From Platerodrilus igneus (taxonomy: Eukaryota > Arthropoda > Insecta > Coleoptera > Lycidae): a stretch of DNA of 64,000 nucleotides. Shown here piece by piece: positions 45,233 to 58,961 of the stretch (position 1 is the stretch's first letter; each line of letters starts with the position of its first letter). The position numbers and the translations under genes were made by a program. The stretch spans positions 434,001 through 498,000 of the forward strand of contig JARFIW010001367.1 of the NCBI GenBank assembly GCA_036346225.1, given 5' to 3'. Under the pieces are notes generated by a model, which searched no databases, had not been told where the DNA came from, and saw nothing but the letters and a program-made list of their open reading frames with translations.

Positions 45233-47754
45233 CACACAAGAGAAAATGGCCATTATTACCTGTCCTGTGAAGTGCACTCCTTAAGTTAAAAATGTAGTAA
45301 CCTTAACCAGCGTAACCCTAACTTAAATGAACCAATTATTAACTAATTTGGTAAGCAGGTTGTTGATGTGTTAACATTAGTGTACAAAGAAAAGGTAACT
45401 GTAACAAATGCTCTAACGTGAGCTTTGGTTTAAATAATCTTGACTTTAAGCATAAGTACTTAATCACACGTGCATTGTGAGCATAAATTTGTGATGTGCC
45501 GTCTGCAGTTTATCGGACACTCATGAGTAAGAAAACTATAAATAGCAAATGAAGCGTCTGTTTTTTACAGCAGCATCAAAAAGTAAACGGGAGAAAACCA
45601 TACCTTAAGCTATCGGCTCCTCTGGTACCATCTTACAGGAATTTTAGAAGTGCTGTCTGCACTCATCTATAGGCTGGATGCTGGATGACCCAATTGAACT
45701 ATAGTAGAACATTACGTACAACGGCGCATTTTAAAATCGTGAGTCACAACAATGTTTCTTTGTGCTCAAAGGACATTGTGTAGAATTAGAATCGAAGAGA
45801 GAAAAGAACCTTTCAAAAGCTCAACTTACATTTATACAAATTGAGAACGACTGAGGAAAATAACGAAAAACCATTTCCAGCATTAGAATGTTAAATACTT
45901 TGCGAATGCAAGTAAAAATATATTCCAGACAACAACTGTGAAATATTCGTAGACTGCAAGCTATAAAGAAAGCAAAAGGTCTCAATAATACGATAATCAG
46001 TTCCACCAAATTTTGTTAACATGGGAAAGCAAAGTATATTTTAAAACATCCAAACAAGTATGCAACCTAGCCAAAAGTAGCACAACGTATAACCGGTTGC
46101 CTGACTTATAGAAATAAATAGAGATTTGTATTATTATTAATTCACGATACAGGGATACCGAGAATGCATTAATTGGTGGACGGTTTTATTATTCATAGAG
46201 CTTGAACGTCTGAACACATGCAGATATAAGGCAGTAGGATTTTTTAGTATCATTAGAAGCATTTATTTTATTATGTGTATTTCAACGAATAACTATTGGA
46301 AATAGCAAGTAGCTGTTAGAATGTGTTTCAAAGAATTTATAAGGCAAGCGTCTAGTCTTTTAGATGTGGTTTAACGATAAGCAATCGTTCGTAGAATTTA
46401 TAAACGTGGTTTAAAATATATTTCCACATATTTCTACACATAGGAAAATTTTTATATAAGGTTCTAAATGCTCATTTTAATTGGAAGACCATAAAAACAG
46501 ACCGTTGCTTGGATTAGAATTTGTATGAAGCGCTTAATTATGGAAATTAAAGCAAAAATCACCCGATTTAGAAATTTATCGTAATTGGTTTAACAGTTGT
46601 CTATAAAATCTTAATTAAACATAAATACATAAAAAGCGATGTCAGGTGAAAAAATTATTGGGTTAATTTAGAAGTTTATATATATTTCAAATAATACCCA
46701 CTTATGTTTAAAAATCACTTTCCATGTCAACTATACCTGTAACTAAATGTATTACTACCACAACCTTACGTTGTTGCATAAATAAAGCACTGTTTAAAAT
46801 CTTACTTTTATATGTGGGTTGAAAAAGCCTTTCGAATCCTATCTGCAATTTATGTGTAGAACGCAGAAGCCTGACTATTTGTGTTATATTTGAGTAAGGT
46901 TGTTGAACCTGAACTACGATGTTCATAAGCCTGTATATTCCTGTTATATTTGATTTTACTACTCATTTACTTTCCATATTCAAGCAATCGAAATATTTGT
47001 CTGTGGATTAATTTTTTTGTGCTGTAGGTAAAGTGGTTTTACTGCTTCAAAATTTTGCCACCACAGGTGGCCATCTACCTTGTCTACTGTCTAGGGCCGG
47101 ACTTGAGTGAATGCAAAAAATAAATAGCATGTGCAGTTTCAAAGTGCAAAATTTTATCTAAAATATCTCAAAACATTAATAGAGTCGATGCGAATAATTT
47201 ACATTTAAGAATGGCTTGTATCATCTGTTCGTATGCGACATTTCTTGTCATTTTAACATTCATTGAAGAACAAACGCAATTAAAATAGGGTGCTTAAGAG
47301 GTGTATGCGATTTCATCCTAAAGAGATTTTATAAATTTTGTGGACAAAGCATATGTGCGAAGAAAGACAAGAGTTTTTGGAACAAATGATCTTCCGTGAA
47401 CTGGGTTATGGATATTATTGAAGCAAAACATGTATCAAGGATATGATGCCAAAGAAGTTAGTACAAATGTGGAATTATTGGATAAGGATCGGTATAAACT
47501 GTTGCCAACCCTGAATGAGACCAGTTTGAAGAAGTACGTATGCATGTCCTAGTACTGAAGTAATTGCATGTTATTTAAAGCATAGTGAACAATGAATTGC
47601 AACAGTGTACAGAATTGTTAAATGTTTTATAAATTACAGTAAATACATTTAAAAATTGCACAGAAATTACTAATATAAAAATTCCCACGTTAATATTCTT
47701 TATAACATTGATATATAAGAATTTTTAAATTAGTAATAGTAGCAAACAATGTCC
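45231..47754. other. No recognised feature
   Basis: 2.5 kb without repeat copies or domain-bearing frames. CTATAAATAG at about 45,536 is TATA-like but has no initiator at the right distance. CK2 alpha exons upstream of the one at 54,119 were looked for here and not seen. Confidence 0.5.
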
Positions 47755-48968
47755 AAAATTACAAAGCGTGAAAAACCGATAATTTAATTTTTAGCAGAGT
47801 CAAGAAAAGAATATCTTCTATGTAATGTCCAGGGTCTGTATAGTTTTCTGAAGGCCTTTGTAAGCAAAATCGGTTATAATTTGTTTATTTTAGATTATTG
47901 TAGTGAAATGAAATAAGATTTAACTACAGTAGAACAAGAAAATTCGGGTATTTAAAAGCAAAAGGTTAATACAACAAGCAGATAAAACAAAATGCTCGGT
48001 GATATATAGTACTGCTGAAGGTTATATAGCACAGGCTAGAATTGTTGCAGAGATACAGAAACGGATTTAAATATTTAAGTGGCCAATCTTTATATAACAA
48101 ACTATATAGATCCTGATAAAATTGCTCAGGATATGCAACTTTGTCACATACTCTTTCATTTGCTGAAGCTTATAGACCGAATCAAAAGTTGAAGAAAAGA
48201 CAGTGTTTTCTGTTTTATTAAAGTTGGTAGCAGTACAAAACAGGATTGCCAGAAATTTTGTCTTGTCGCAATAGGCATATAAAGCACAAAATTATTACTA
48301 TTTCTAGTTTTTTGATTAAGGAAGAATTCCCAAAAGAAAAGGAAATGTATTCAAGTTTTAAAAAAAAAGTCAAATTGAGAAATGGGAAATCACTGTATAA
48401 AGAAATTTCTCAAGAAAAAATAGGAAAAAATTGAAAAGAATATGTGTTGTATTGCATGTTTAGAAATATTATTCTTGAAAAAATTTTACATTGGGTTTTC
48501 AACTATTGCGTCAGACATGTGTAAAATGTACTAGTTCAACAGAAGTAAAATTGTGAAATATATTGATAAAGAACATGCTCTTATTATGGAATATTATGTT
48601 CGCAAAAATAGACAACACTTTTTACGAGCTTGTAAGAGAATAAAATTAATAGGATTTTCAGCAAGTACAGCTACTGCCGAGAATGCCCACAGGGGAAGCA
48701 TTTATGCACAGCCGATTGTTTTTTTATTGTTTTTGCTGTGTACAATGGGTTTGAGAAAATACTGCATTTCACGTTTGGACTGAAAATTTGTCTGGAAGAG
48801 AAGTTGTGTCAATCCTGATATGAGATTATTTTAAGATGGATGATTCGCTGACCAAAGAAAAATTCTCACTTTACTCACACTTTAATCTTTTGGCTATGAA
48901 ATAGATTTCAAGATAATATTGTTGTAATATTTCCTGCTACAGGGCAGCTGATAGTGTTTTGGTGGCAG

Positions 48969-48970
<2 letters not shown>

Positions 48971-49032
<62 letters not shown>
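48971..49032. repeat. (TA)n(CA)n compound microsatellite
   Basis: TA run followed by CA run, ending at the TA next to the transposon. Confidence 0.95.
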
Positions 49033-49033
<1 letters not shown>

Positions 49034-49951
49034 TACAGGGTGTCCCAAAAGTAATGGTCCAAATTGATGAGTTTGATAGCTGAGATCAATACCTATTCAA
49101 ATAACTATATATGTTGTTATCCAATTGTTGATGGTTTCAAAGTTATAACAACTTTTGCGTTTTGTGTCAAAATCGTGCAGAACTTCAAATATTAATTTGC
49201 AATAAAAGAAATACTGACTTTTGATGGTAGTTCGTTTTCTGTTGTATGCGTGAATATTGCGCGATTAATAAATGAGGACTTCCTCAAACGGTTACTTATT
49301 ATCGCAAGAGAAAATTATAATTTTTCTATAATTTTGGTTCTATGAAAAATTGTAAATGCTTTTCAAACTAAAATTATTCAAAAAGAGTATTACCATCGAA
49401 AAATGCACACCTATCCAAAAAACTTCATTAATCTATGCACTTTATTTCAAGGTATAACTGGTAGGTCTAAAATTAAATGCATAGAAAATTATTGGGTAAT
49501 TTGTAGGTACAATCCCATGAACAGCACTTTTATTAAAGAATTCGTAAATAATAGCCAACTTACAATTTTTGTAAAATATGAACTCAAAATATTCAAGTGT
49601 ATTTAAAATTCGTTTACAACAAATGTTTGAATGTCCTGCCACCAGTTCTTATACATAAACGACTCCGTCTTAAAAAATTTCGTTTTAAAAACCCGAAGGC
49701 GCGGACCTTCTTCTCTCAGCCTTACAAGGGCTTTACGTATTTTCTACGAAGATCCTGCTCGTTTGTGGTATGTGTTTTATACACATTTTCTTTCATATAA
49801 ACCCACAAGAAGTAATCCATGGGGTTGAGGTCAGGCGAATTCGATGGCCAATAGATAGTGCTTCCTCATCCTCCCAACGATTGCGATATGCAAGATTTGT
49901 GTTATCTAACATTACGAGCATTGTGTGCTGGAGCGCCATCGTGTTGAAACC

Positions 49952-50190
49952 TTACATGTGATTTTGTGCTCCACCCGAAGTTACTACATTGGCCAGGAAG
50001 CAAGTTGTTTTTACTTGGAAAATTTGGAATTTTTCCGAACCCTTGCTGTTCCAAGCAAGATAGGGATCTTTAACGTGTGTGACAATACACACACGGAACC
50101 TCCATTTTACCTCTCATCCAAACGAGGATGTATTTTTGTGAAAAATGCTCACCTAACATTTTTCAAGCAGACCGTGTTGGGATAAGAACC
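49952..50190 (-). mobile_element. tRNA-derived SINE, 5' truncated, unit A
   Basis: Family body and 3' end on the minus strand; the head is cut off just before the B box. It is bounded by ATCGTGTTGAAACC at 49,938-49,951 and 50,191-50,204, a 14-bp target duplication of transposase sequence. Confidence 0.9.
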
Positions 50191-50204
50191 ATCGTGTTGA
50201 AACC

Positions 50205-50440
50205 TTACATGTGATTTTTTTCCAATGCTCCATCCAAAGATACTACATTGGCCAGGAAGCGAGCTTTTTACCTGGAAAATTTGGAATTTTGCCGAACCTT
50301 TGCTGTTCAAAGCAAGGTAGGGATCTTTAATGTGCATGACAACACTTGCACACGAGACCTCCATTTTACCTCTCATCCGAACGAGGGTGTATTTTTGTGA
50401 AAAATGCTAGCCTAACATTTTTCAAGCGGACCGTGTGAGG
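50205..50440 (-). mobile_element. tRNA-derived SINE, 5' truncated, unit B
   Basis: Same family and orientation, adjacent to unit A. A third copy of the duplicated target (ATCATTGTGTTGAAACC, 50,441-50,457) closes it on the right. Confidence 0.9.
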
Positions 50441-53000
50441 ATCATTGTGTTGAAACCACATTATATGCCTAGTTTCTAGAAGGATATCTTCTAGAAGATC
50501 GCTTAATTCATGTCAAAGAAAGTGAAGCACATTGAGCCTTGGTGGTAATTCAAATGGCCCAACTAATGTGCTTGCGACTATTCCAGCCCACAAATTAATG
50601 CTAAAACGTTGTTGAAATCGGTCATGTCGTACAGTTCTCAGGTTTTCAATTGCCCAAAAGTGGAGATTGTGAATATTAAATATTTCAACCACATGGTAAG
50701 ACGATTCATCACTTCATAAATTTTTTTCAAAGAATTGTTGATCGTGGCGGTGTCTGCAGAGCATTTCATGGCAAAACGCTAATCTTTGTGGATAGTCCGA
50801 TGGTAATATAGCTTACATGGGTTGCACGTGGTATGGATGGAGATTATTTCTACGCAACATTTTATGTACTGTAGTTCGTGGAACTCCAGATTGCCTGCCA
50901 ATGTCCCTAGGCCTTCTCGTTGTCGTAAAGCATCAGGACTTTCACCTTGAACATAAGCATGATGCACTCTTTCAAATACCCTGCGGTCGGGAAAATTGAC
51001 TCGGTTAGTAAAACGAATTCTGTATTCTCTAACAGCTTGTCGTGCATTGCCATTACATGCTCCATAAACAAAATGCATTTCAGCATACTCACGAGCAGTA
51101 TAGTACATTTTCTAAATGTGGAATTTTGAAACTAAACAAAAGCAACAATAATCACAAAACAGAAATACACTATCTTAAGAATTGACCTAATCTAGTCGAG
51201 CAATTGTACATGTTTAAAAAACAATTTTTAATTGAAAGCAGGCTACTAGATACTAACATTAAAATGTAACTAATATGTATAACATTTGCCAAGAATGTTG
51301 TTATTTGCCTGCCATTGTTTGTAGTTGATTTAAAGAAGTAATTCTTTACCTGGTTTACCTTAATCTTGAATAAAATGTTGCCAATCTATTATTTATTAAG
51401 AATGTGATTCATATTTAAGAACATGCGTACACTAATTTTTAAATACGTTTGATTATCTACTAAAACTTTAACAAAAATTATAAATTAGCTTTTGCTTAAA
51501 TTCTTTAATAAAAGTGCTGTTCTTGGGATTGTACCTACGAGTTACACCTTTAAACAAAGTGCATAGATTAATGAAATTTTTTGGATAGGTGTGCACTTTT
51601 CGATGGTAATACTCTTTTTGAGTATTTTAGTTTGAAAAGCACGCATAATTTTTCATAGAACCAAAATTATGGGAAATTTATGATTTTCTCTTGTGATAAT
51701 AAGTAAATGTTTGAGAAAGTCCTTATTTATTAAACACACAACATTCACGCATACAACAGAAAACGAACTACTTTCGAAAGGTCAGTATTTCTTTTATTGC
51801 AAATTAATATTCAAAGTTCTGCATGATTTTGACACACAACGCAAAAGTTGTTATAACTTTGAAACCATCAACAATTGAATAACTTCATATATAGTAATTT
51901 GAATAGGTATTAATTTCCGCTATCAAACCCTTCAATTTGGACCATTACTTTTGGGGCACCCCGTATACTACAAAAACCGATAGTAATACATGCAGAACAA
52001 TATGTTGTCCTATATTCTCAAGTAGGTAGTGTATAGATGCTTGGACCAGATTGAAACCTTTATTGGGAAACTGTTAGAAAAACTTAAGAAAAGGATACAG
52101 GAAATGTGAGATTTCCATCTGAAAGGTAGCAGAGGGCAATAATTGTATCCAATTTGCTACATATCACTTCAAAACTTTTCGATTTGACTATAAAGTTGTA
52201 CAAAAGAAAATAAAGAAGAAGATATTAAGCCACAGTTTCTGTGTTAAGTAATGCTATTCTACATAAGAAAAAGAAATCACTTGGTATTAATGAAACGACA
52301 TTTTAAAAAATACTGTAAGTAAAGAAAAGCTTGGCCATGGTAGAAAGGATTGTTACCAATTAGAGGAATTAGAAAAGTCACACAAAAATCTGAGCGAAAA
52401 AATTATTAACAAAGAACCACTTTGTAATTGTCTTCACGAAGAATCTGATGTACATATCTAATTCAAAAACATTAATGATGTTATGTTATTTTTGTTGTTT
52501 CATGAATTACTGTTGTTGTTTGTTTGATATAACCTAGTTATAAATTTGTGTTATGTTAGTAGAAAAACAAATTTGTGTTTTGTAAATATCATTGATGTGC
52601 AAGTTTTAAAAACTTTAGAAATTATTCTAGGCATTGTATTTGTAGTACCAAGCCTAGTAATTGCACATTTGTTTTTATTATCTTAATTGGCCCTTAAAGG
52701 GTATTTTTGTTTATTTAGAAATATCGGTATTAGTGAGTTTGCAAGCTCCTTGCATTCCAATCTTTTAATAAAGAAAAATTATATGCCATTGTTTATTTCA
52801 ATCCCTAGTTATATTAATGCAAATTGTGCCAGTGATCTTAATTTACAGAATAAAACAAAGCAACACTATTATATGAACATCCAGTATCACACAAAAGAGT
52901 TTACATTGTTTGAACTTTAATAATTCATAACAACAATATGCTTCTTAAGTCACAAAAAATGTTCAAAACATTACTGATGATGTCCTAATGTTGACAATAT

Positions 53001-53560
53001 TTAAAATGTACTCTGTTGGCAGAAATACATCATCGGGAATGTTGGCGAAACAGATAGATAAACGTTATATGGTTTCCATAGTAAACAGGCAGTCACAATC
53101 GCCTTTCTCATGGCATCCAGCGTATGTGGTTTTGTGACATTAGATCTAGCGATCTGTAAATACTCAACACTTCCTGTTCGGCCAACCACCTTATCAAATG
53201 TTTCATCCAGGAATTGCCACACATCTCAGTCGATAATGTGGCAGTGATATTCTTGTTGTAAAAAGGAATCTTTATCTTGGTAGAACAGCTGGCACAATTT
53301 CTCACAACATGTTAAGGCATACAGCACCTGTTACCTTAAAAATTATGTCACCTGACAGATATACCATATAACCCAGAAAGATTTAAAGCTCGTTCCTTTG
53401 TAAATTGGAATTTTTCTTTTCCAGTACACACTGTTGTGGTGAATGATTAAATGTTGCCTTATCAAACCAAACGATCAAATCAGTCAGTGCGACTCTAGCA
53501 CAGAATCACTGTCTGCCATCGTCTCTACACTTCTTTCATGTTCTCGCATTTTATAAAGTA
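53001..53560 (-). pseudogene. Mariner-like transposase relic
   Basis: Minus-strand pieces in several frames read VYWKRKIPIYKG, a GAVCLNML-like block, FYQDKDSFLQQEYHCHII (degenerate second catalytic block), VWQFLDETFDKVVGRTGSVEY and then PHTLDAMRKAI. This is the order of the insect transposase blocks 'VYW..NP', 'GAVYLNML', 'QQDGAPPHY', 'FLDETFP..WVGRRGSVEWP'. The catalytic acids are lost or shifted. It is present only in duplication unit 1; its element ends were not found. Confidence 0.75.
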
Positions 53561-54104
53561 CTTAAAAATTCACTTCCCTTGCTCAAAAGAAAAGTTTCCA
53601 GGCATTTGATCAATTACTTGTCATTACTAGTCACAACTGCAAATGAAAGAAAAACAAATGAATGACAACAAGCACAGATCTAGACCCACTAAATTATTAA
53701 CATTCAAACAGTGTAAATTCCTTTATGGGACACTATATTTTTGTCTATAGCTAACTAGATTAGCCACTTGTATCAGATAATGTAGATACATATAGTTTCC
53801 CACATCAGTGTAGTCCAAAAATTTGTTCATAACACTTTTTTCTGTCAGAAATATCTCAATGCACAAGTTTGGTATTGTGTTGTATTTAAATATTTAAGTA
53901 TGTAAACGAAGCTTGCAGACAATTGGACAAACGTGTTAATAAATTTTTAAATATTCATAGTATTAACAATTTGCTGCGTGTTTTAGAAATCATACATTCG
54001 TTTGCTATGAGTTTGATGAATAGTTATATATCATGCATATATGCCTAGTAAATCTGTAGCATTGTTCAATTTCAACAATTTAATATTAAAAGCAGTATAA
54101 CTAG

Positions 54105-54687
<583 letters not shown>

Positions 54688-55565
54688 AAATTTATATGCT
54701 ATTTGTATATTTGCACATTTTAATAAAATGCCAAAATTTTAAACACATTAATTAAATTATTAGTGAGTAATTAAAGACAATAGTTTGGGGATATTCTTAT
54801 TTGCATCCAAAACAATTGTCACTTAGGAAAAAAGGTTGGAAATTGCTTTAAGCAAAAATTTCGATCTCTTTAAATAATTATACCCTCTAGTTTAAATTTA
54901 TACCTAGCATTACTGTGATTTATAACGGATGATGTCATTGCAAGCGTTAGATAATTATGTGATATAAACTATTGCACGGACATCTTCAGCAATGTACTAT
55001 TAGTCATCTTCTTAAAAGAAACTTATTGATTAAGGAAAAAACTCGTAATTTATAAAATAGATTGGAAGTATAAAATTTTATTTTATTGTATAATAAATAG
55101 AACCTGTTAATTGTATTATATACATATGTTAAAATTACATAATTATATTTATTTATTTATTTTCATATATAATATATACTTATACACAATTATTAGAAAG
55201 CGATTATATAGTGAAATGTTGCCCTTGGCCAGTGTTTAATATTTTATGAACACTTTAATTATATAACTGTCTTGAATAGATACAATACTTCTGTTGAAGA
55301 CAGGTGGCAAAGTACTATAAAGTAATTTGATATATTTTTTATTGCTATATTTAAATTGTATGTATATATTGAAAAATCTAACTACAGCAGAAGTTGTATA
55401 TTTGTATTATTTTATTATATGGAACATGAAAATTTGCAACAAATTTTCATTTTTGTTCACCGTTATTAATTTTATTAATATATAATTTATTGAATAGTAG
55501 GTGTACATAAAGAAATCACTAAATAAATTATAATATTCAAAATATTGAATAATATTTAAATTGAT
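54688..55565 (+). other. CK2 alpha 3' UTR and downstream flank
   Basis: Follows the stop codon; several AATAAA signals (54,722; others near 55,090 and 55,520). It is duplicated at about 59,527-60,305 with moderate divergence. The actual transcript end cannot be fixed from sequence. Confidence 0.6.
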
Positions 55566-57079
55566 TGTTTCATTTTTTTAGTGTAAATAAATTCAGGTAC
55601 AATAGTTGTTCTTATTTTGAAACATGTACGTTTCATATTATGTTGAAGTTATATGCCAAAATGAAAAAGATGTTATAGTTGTGTACTTTGAAATAAATTT
55701 TATCCCCAATAGATTTTTTATAAATATTTGTTTTAACCTTAAGTTACATATTTCCAATGCATAATTAACAACAAAACGAGATGCCGATATTATTCAATGC
55801 AAATAAATCGACTGTAGGTGAAACATTAATGCATGTTTTATGTTACTTTGGTGTTAAAGTATTAAATTAGTTTAAATATATATCATTATAAATTTCAGCT
55901 TAAATTCGGTGTTCATTAAATTTTCATTATTTTTTATTTATAATCAGGTCATTAGAAACTGGATATTTTCAGTCGTCTAATTAGTTTAGTAGTGAAAGTG
56001 AAATTTGAATGATTTTTAAATTATTAAAATTTTCAAAATTACAAAGCTACAAGTTGGCTTGCAAAACGGGTAATATCCAATATTATGTAAAACATTGTTT
56101 TCTATATAGTGCCCCTGGTATGTATAGCTCTGAAGTTCTTTGTACAAAATTTGTTATAGCTTACCGAAGTATACACATTTTGAAGTGCTCTATAATTAAA
56201 TTTCATTTATTAATGATTGTGTTGATAAATTCTTTCCCATAGATGACATTACGTGTTTCAAAATAAGAACCTTTTATATATTCTTTAGCCAGATGATATC
56301 GTTTCATCAACTCGGCCTTTTATATAGTCTTTTTTGCATTTTCTTGCATTTATTAACTTTGTTTATTTTATATTAGTGATACTTCAGTAAAGCGGAAGAG
56401 AAATTAATTGCAGCAAAGCGAGGACATTTGGGTAGTCAAAAGTGAAAAGTTTATACAATAAAGCTGGCAAAACAAGTCACACAGTTGTATTTTATATTTA
56501 ATATTGCGTATATTTATATATTACTGATTAGAATTGTTGCAGATTTGGATCTAAAGGTAAAGAGATTTAAGTGACTCCATGTAATCACAACACCAATGCA
56601 TTAAGTGCAACACAGTGGAACTAAAGGGTGCTAAAAATATTTATAAAAGATTTGACAATGATCTTAATAAAATCGTTCAGTATGTAACTTTATCACATGC
56701 TCCCTGTTTCACCTGCTTAATCTAATAGAACAGGTCAAAAGTTGGTGACAATGCAAAAAAGAGTTAGTAAAAATTTTTTCTTGCTGCAATAGACATATCA
56801 AAGCATTGAATAATAACTATTTCCAGTAGTAAATTCCAAAGAAAAGAAGTGATCAGATTTTAAAAAAAAAAAGTGGCGATTTATAAAGAAATTTTGTTGG
56901 TAATGGAACCACTATAATAGGAAAAAGTTGATTAGAATTTACATTTCTTCTGATTAGAAAACACCAAACAATATATAATAGAAGGTATGATTGATATCCA
57001 GGATAAGATCTGTCTTGTTACATATTTAGAACCATATGACCAGATTTGAACTAACCTAACATAATTATTCATCTGACCC

Positions 57080-58185
57080 TATAGTTCTTATATCAGGTAT
57101 GCTGCAAGGGTCTAATCTGCGACTCCTGTTTCTGATACTATTAATTAATGATTTATGCAAAGAGCTGTCTTGCAAGCACTTGTTATATGCTGATGGCCTT
57201 AAGATTTACACTGCAATCAATTCAATAAATGACTATCTGTTTATTCGACAGGAACTGAATATTATTAATGAATGGTGCAGATGGAATAGATTACATTTAA
57301 ATATTGCAAAATGCAAAGTTGTTGTATGTACTTGCAAACGTGAGCCAATTTTATTTAGTTATGGGATTGAACATGAGTTGCTATGTCGATGTACATCCAT
57401 TAAGGATCTTCTAGTCATATTTGATGAAACGCTTATGTTTATTGAACATATTGATTGAACATGTCAATCGTCGATGAATTTATTAGCATTTGTTATACAT
57501 GTGGCAAATTATTTTTAAACTCTTAGGTGCTAACAATCTTTTTCTATTCTCTTATGGAGTAAACTTGAATATTCATCAATATGGTATCCTACGCATGATT
57601 ATCAAATCCATAAAATTGAATTAATTCAGTGAAGGCGTTTAAAATATTTAGATTTTTGGGCAAATGGAGCCTATCTATCTCTAGGGTTTGTCACACTGCA
57701 TTATTGGGAGTCAATTTGAGTTCCTTGCATTGTAGAGATTTTTGAATAACCTGACTTGGTTGCACAAACTATTACATAACGGTGGACTGTCCTTGCCTGC
57801 TATCCATAATCTAGTTTCACATACAAACATACTTTGCATACAAATCCTTGACATTTTCCATACCTACATCATACACTAATATGTTCTATAAGTCGCCAGT
57901 TAATATAATGTAAGTAATTTCAGTTTATTTAATACAGATAATAATAACACATTTACCCTAAAGGAATTATTGTTAATCGCATAGTGTCAATAACTGCATA
58001 TTCTGAGTTGTTGATATTAGTTAATTGATTGGTAATACTACAATACTTTTGTACATATTATAGTTTAGATCATTACTAGAGCATATTATTATGCATATAC
58101 GAATTTAATTTGCCATATCCTTATTTCATTTTTATATTGTCCTATAATTGGACGTAATGTCTGTTGGGCAAGAATAAATAAATAA
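57080..58185 (+). mobile_element. 5'-truncated LINE, Jockey-like
   Basis: A partial RT-coding region, then decayed C-terminal sequence (for example GGTGGACTGTCCTTGCC), ending in an AATAAATAAATAA tail at 58,172-58,185. It lies only in duplication unit 2. Confidence 0.82.
57099..57458 (+). pseudogene. LINE reverse transcriptase fragment, catalytic site lost
   Basis: The 119-residue open piece reads MLQGSNLRLLFLILLINDL (domain B, from 'PQGSxLGPLLFLL'), KHLLYADGLKIY (domain C), INEWCRWNRLHLNIAKC and IKDLLVIFDETLMF. The second D of YADD is G, which would abolish catalysis, and the domain B PQG is decayed. No open continuation follows. Confidence 0.87.
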
Positions 58186-58961
58186 CCTGTTATTTTGATT
58201 TTATTTTGTAATAAAATTTTTACAAATTTTTGAAATTCATTAAACTTTATTCTATACATTATATTTGTAGCACCAAACCTAGTAATTGCATATCTGAGTT
58301 TTTTAGTTATCCCTTTAGGCTATTAAAAATGTTTTTTTTTGTTTTCCTGAAAACTGCATTCTAGTTTCTTATATTTTTTAGTAGTACGTAAGTTTTCTTT
58401 ATTATGACTTTATAAAGTCAGAGTTGGCAATTATGTACTTATTTACAAATCCTAATCTGGATAATTTTTAGAATGGCTAACTTTGACCTCTTAACGTCAT
58501 AATAAAGAATATGCTATTTTTCATTACTCTCCCTTGTGATTAATGCATGTCATGATATTAATTTACAAACTCGAGCACATCAACACTGTCTTGAATATAT
58601 TTTGGTTTTTTATAGCTAACTGAATTAGTCACTTATCAGATGAATGTAGATTGATATATTTTGCCAGATAGTGTAGTGTAAAAATCTGCTGGGACTTTTT
58701 TCTATATAATGCTCAAGTTTGGTATTATATCTTTAAATATTTAATGATAGTGAAATAAAGCTTGCAAATAATTGAACAAATGTGTAAATAAAAATTTAAG
58801 TATTCACAATATTAACGATCTAATGTGTTTTGGAAATAATACATTCATTACTTATAATTCTGACGCATATCTTCAGGCATATGTAACTAATCACTCTAGA
58901 GCACTTACCATTTAATTTAGATTTAATATTAAAAACAGTATTACTAGATTGCATTTTTCAG

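Larger units (their letters stand above)
49603..51108 (-). pseudogene. Mariner-like transposase with DUF4817-like HTH
   Basis: It begins MYYTAREYAEMHFVYGACNG and continues through ARQAVREYRIRFTN to PDRRVFERVHHAYVQ, a clear DUF4817-like HTH. In shifted frames follow a SDESSYHV block (first catalytic D), HFWAIENLRTVRH, RFQQRFSINLWAGIV, MWFQHDGAPAHN (second D), WPSNSPDLNPMDYFLW (third D) and a stop at 49,603. All three catalytic acids are visible, with spacing of the DD34-35D kind. Stops, frameshifts and the SINE insertion (49,952-50,440) kill it. Without the SINEs it would be about 334 residues, normal for the family. Confidence 0.9.
49036..51963 (-). mobile_element. DUF4817-type mariner-like transposon, nearly complete
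   Basis: TA direct repeats (49,034-49,035 and 51,964-51,965) bound terminal inverted repeats of about 500 bp (49,036-49,546 and about 51,490-51,963) starting CAGGGTGTCCCAAAAGTAAT / CGGGGTGCCCCAAAAGTAAT. One transposase gene lies between on the minus strand. Two SINE units are inserted in it. It sits only in duplication unit 1. Confidence 0.92.

Noticed and set aside
47340..47535. Coding-like peptide on the plus strand (YQGYDAKEVSTNVELLDKDR)
   Set aside because: It was examined as a possible upstream CK2 alpha exon. It does not match the kinase, has no clear splice borders, and is short enough to occur by chance.
48553..48783. Plus-strand 76-residue frame inside duplication unit 1
   Set aside because: The matching part of unit 2 does not keep the frame, and no domain is visible, so it is intronic chance coding.
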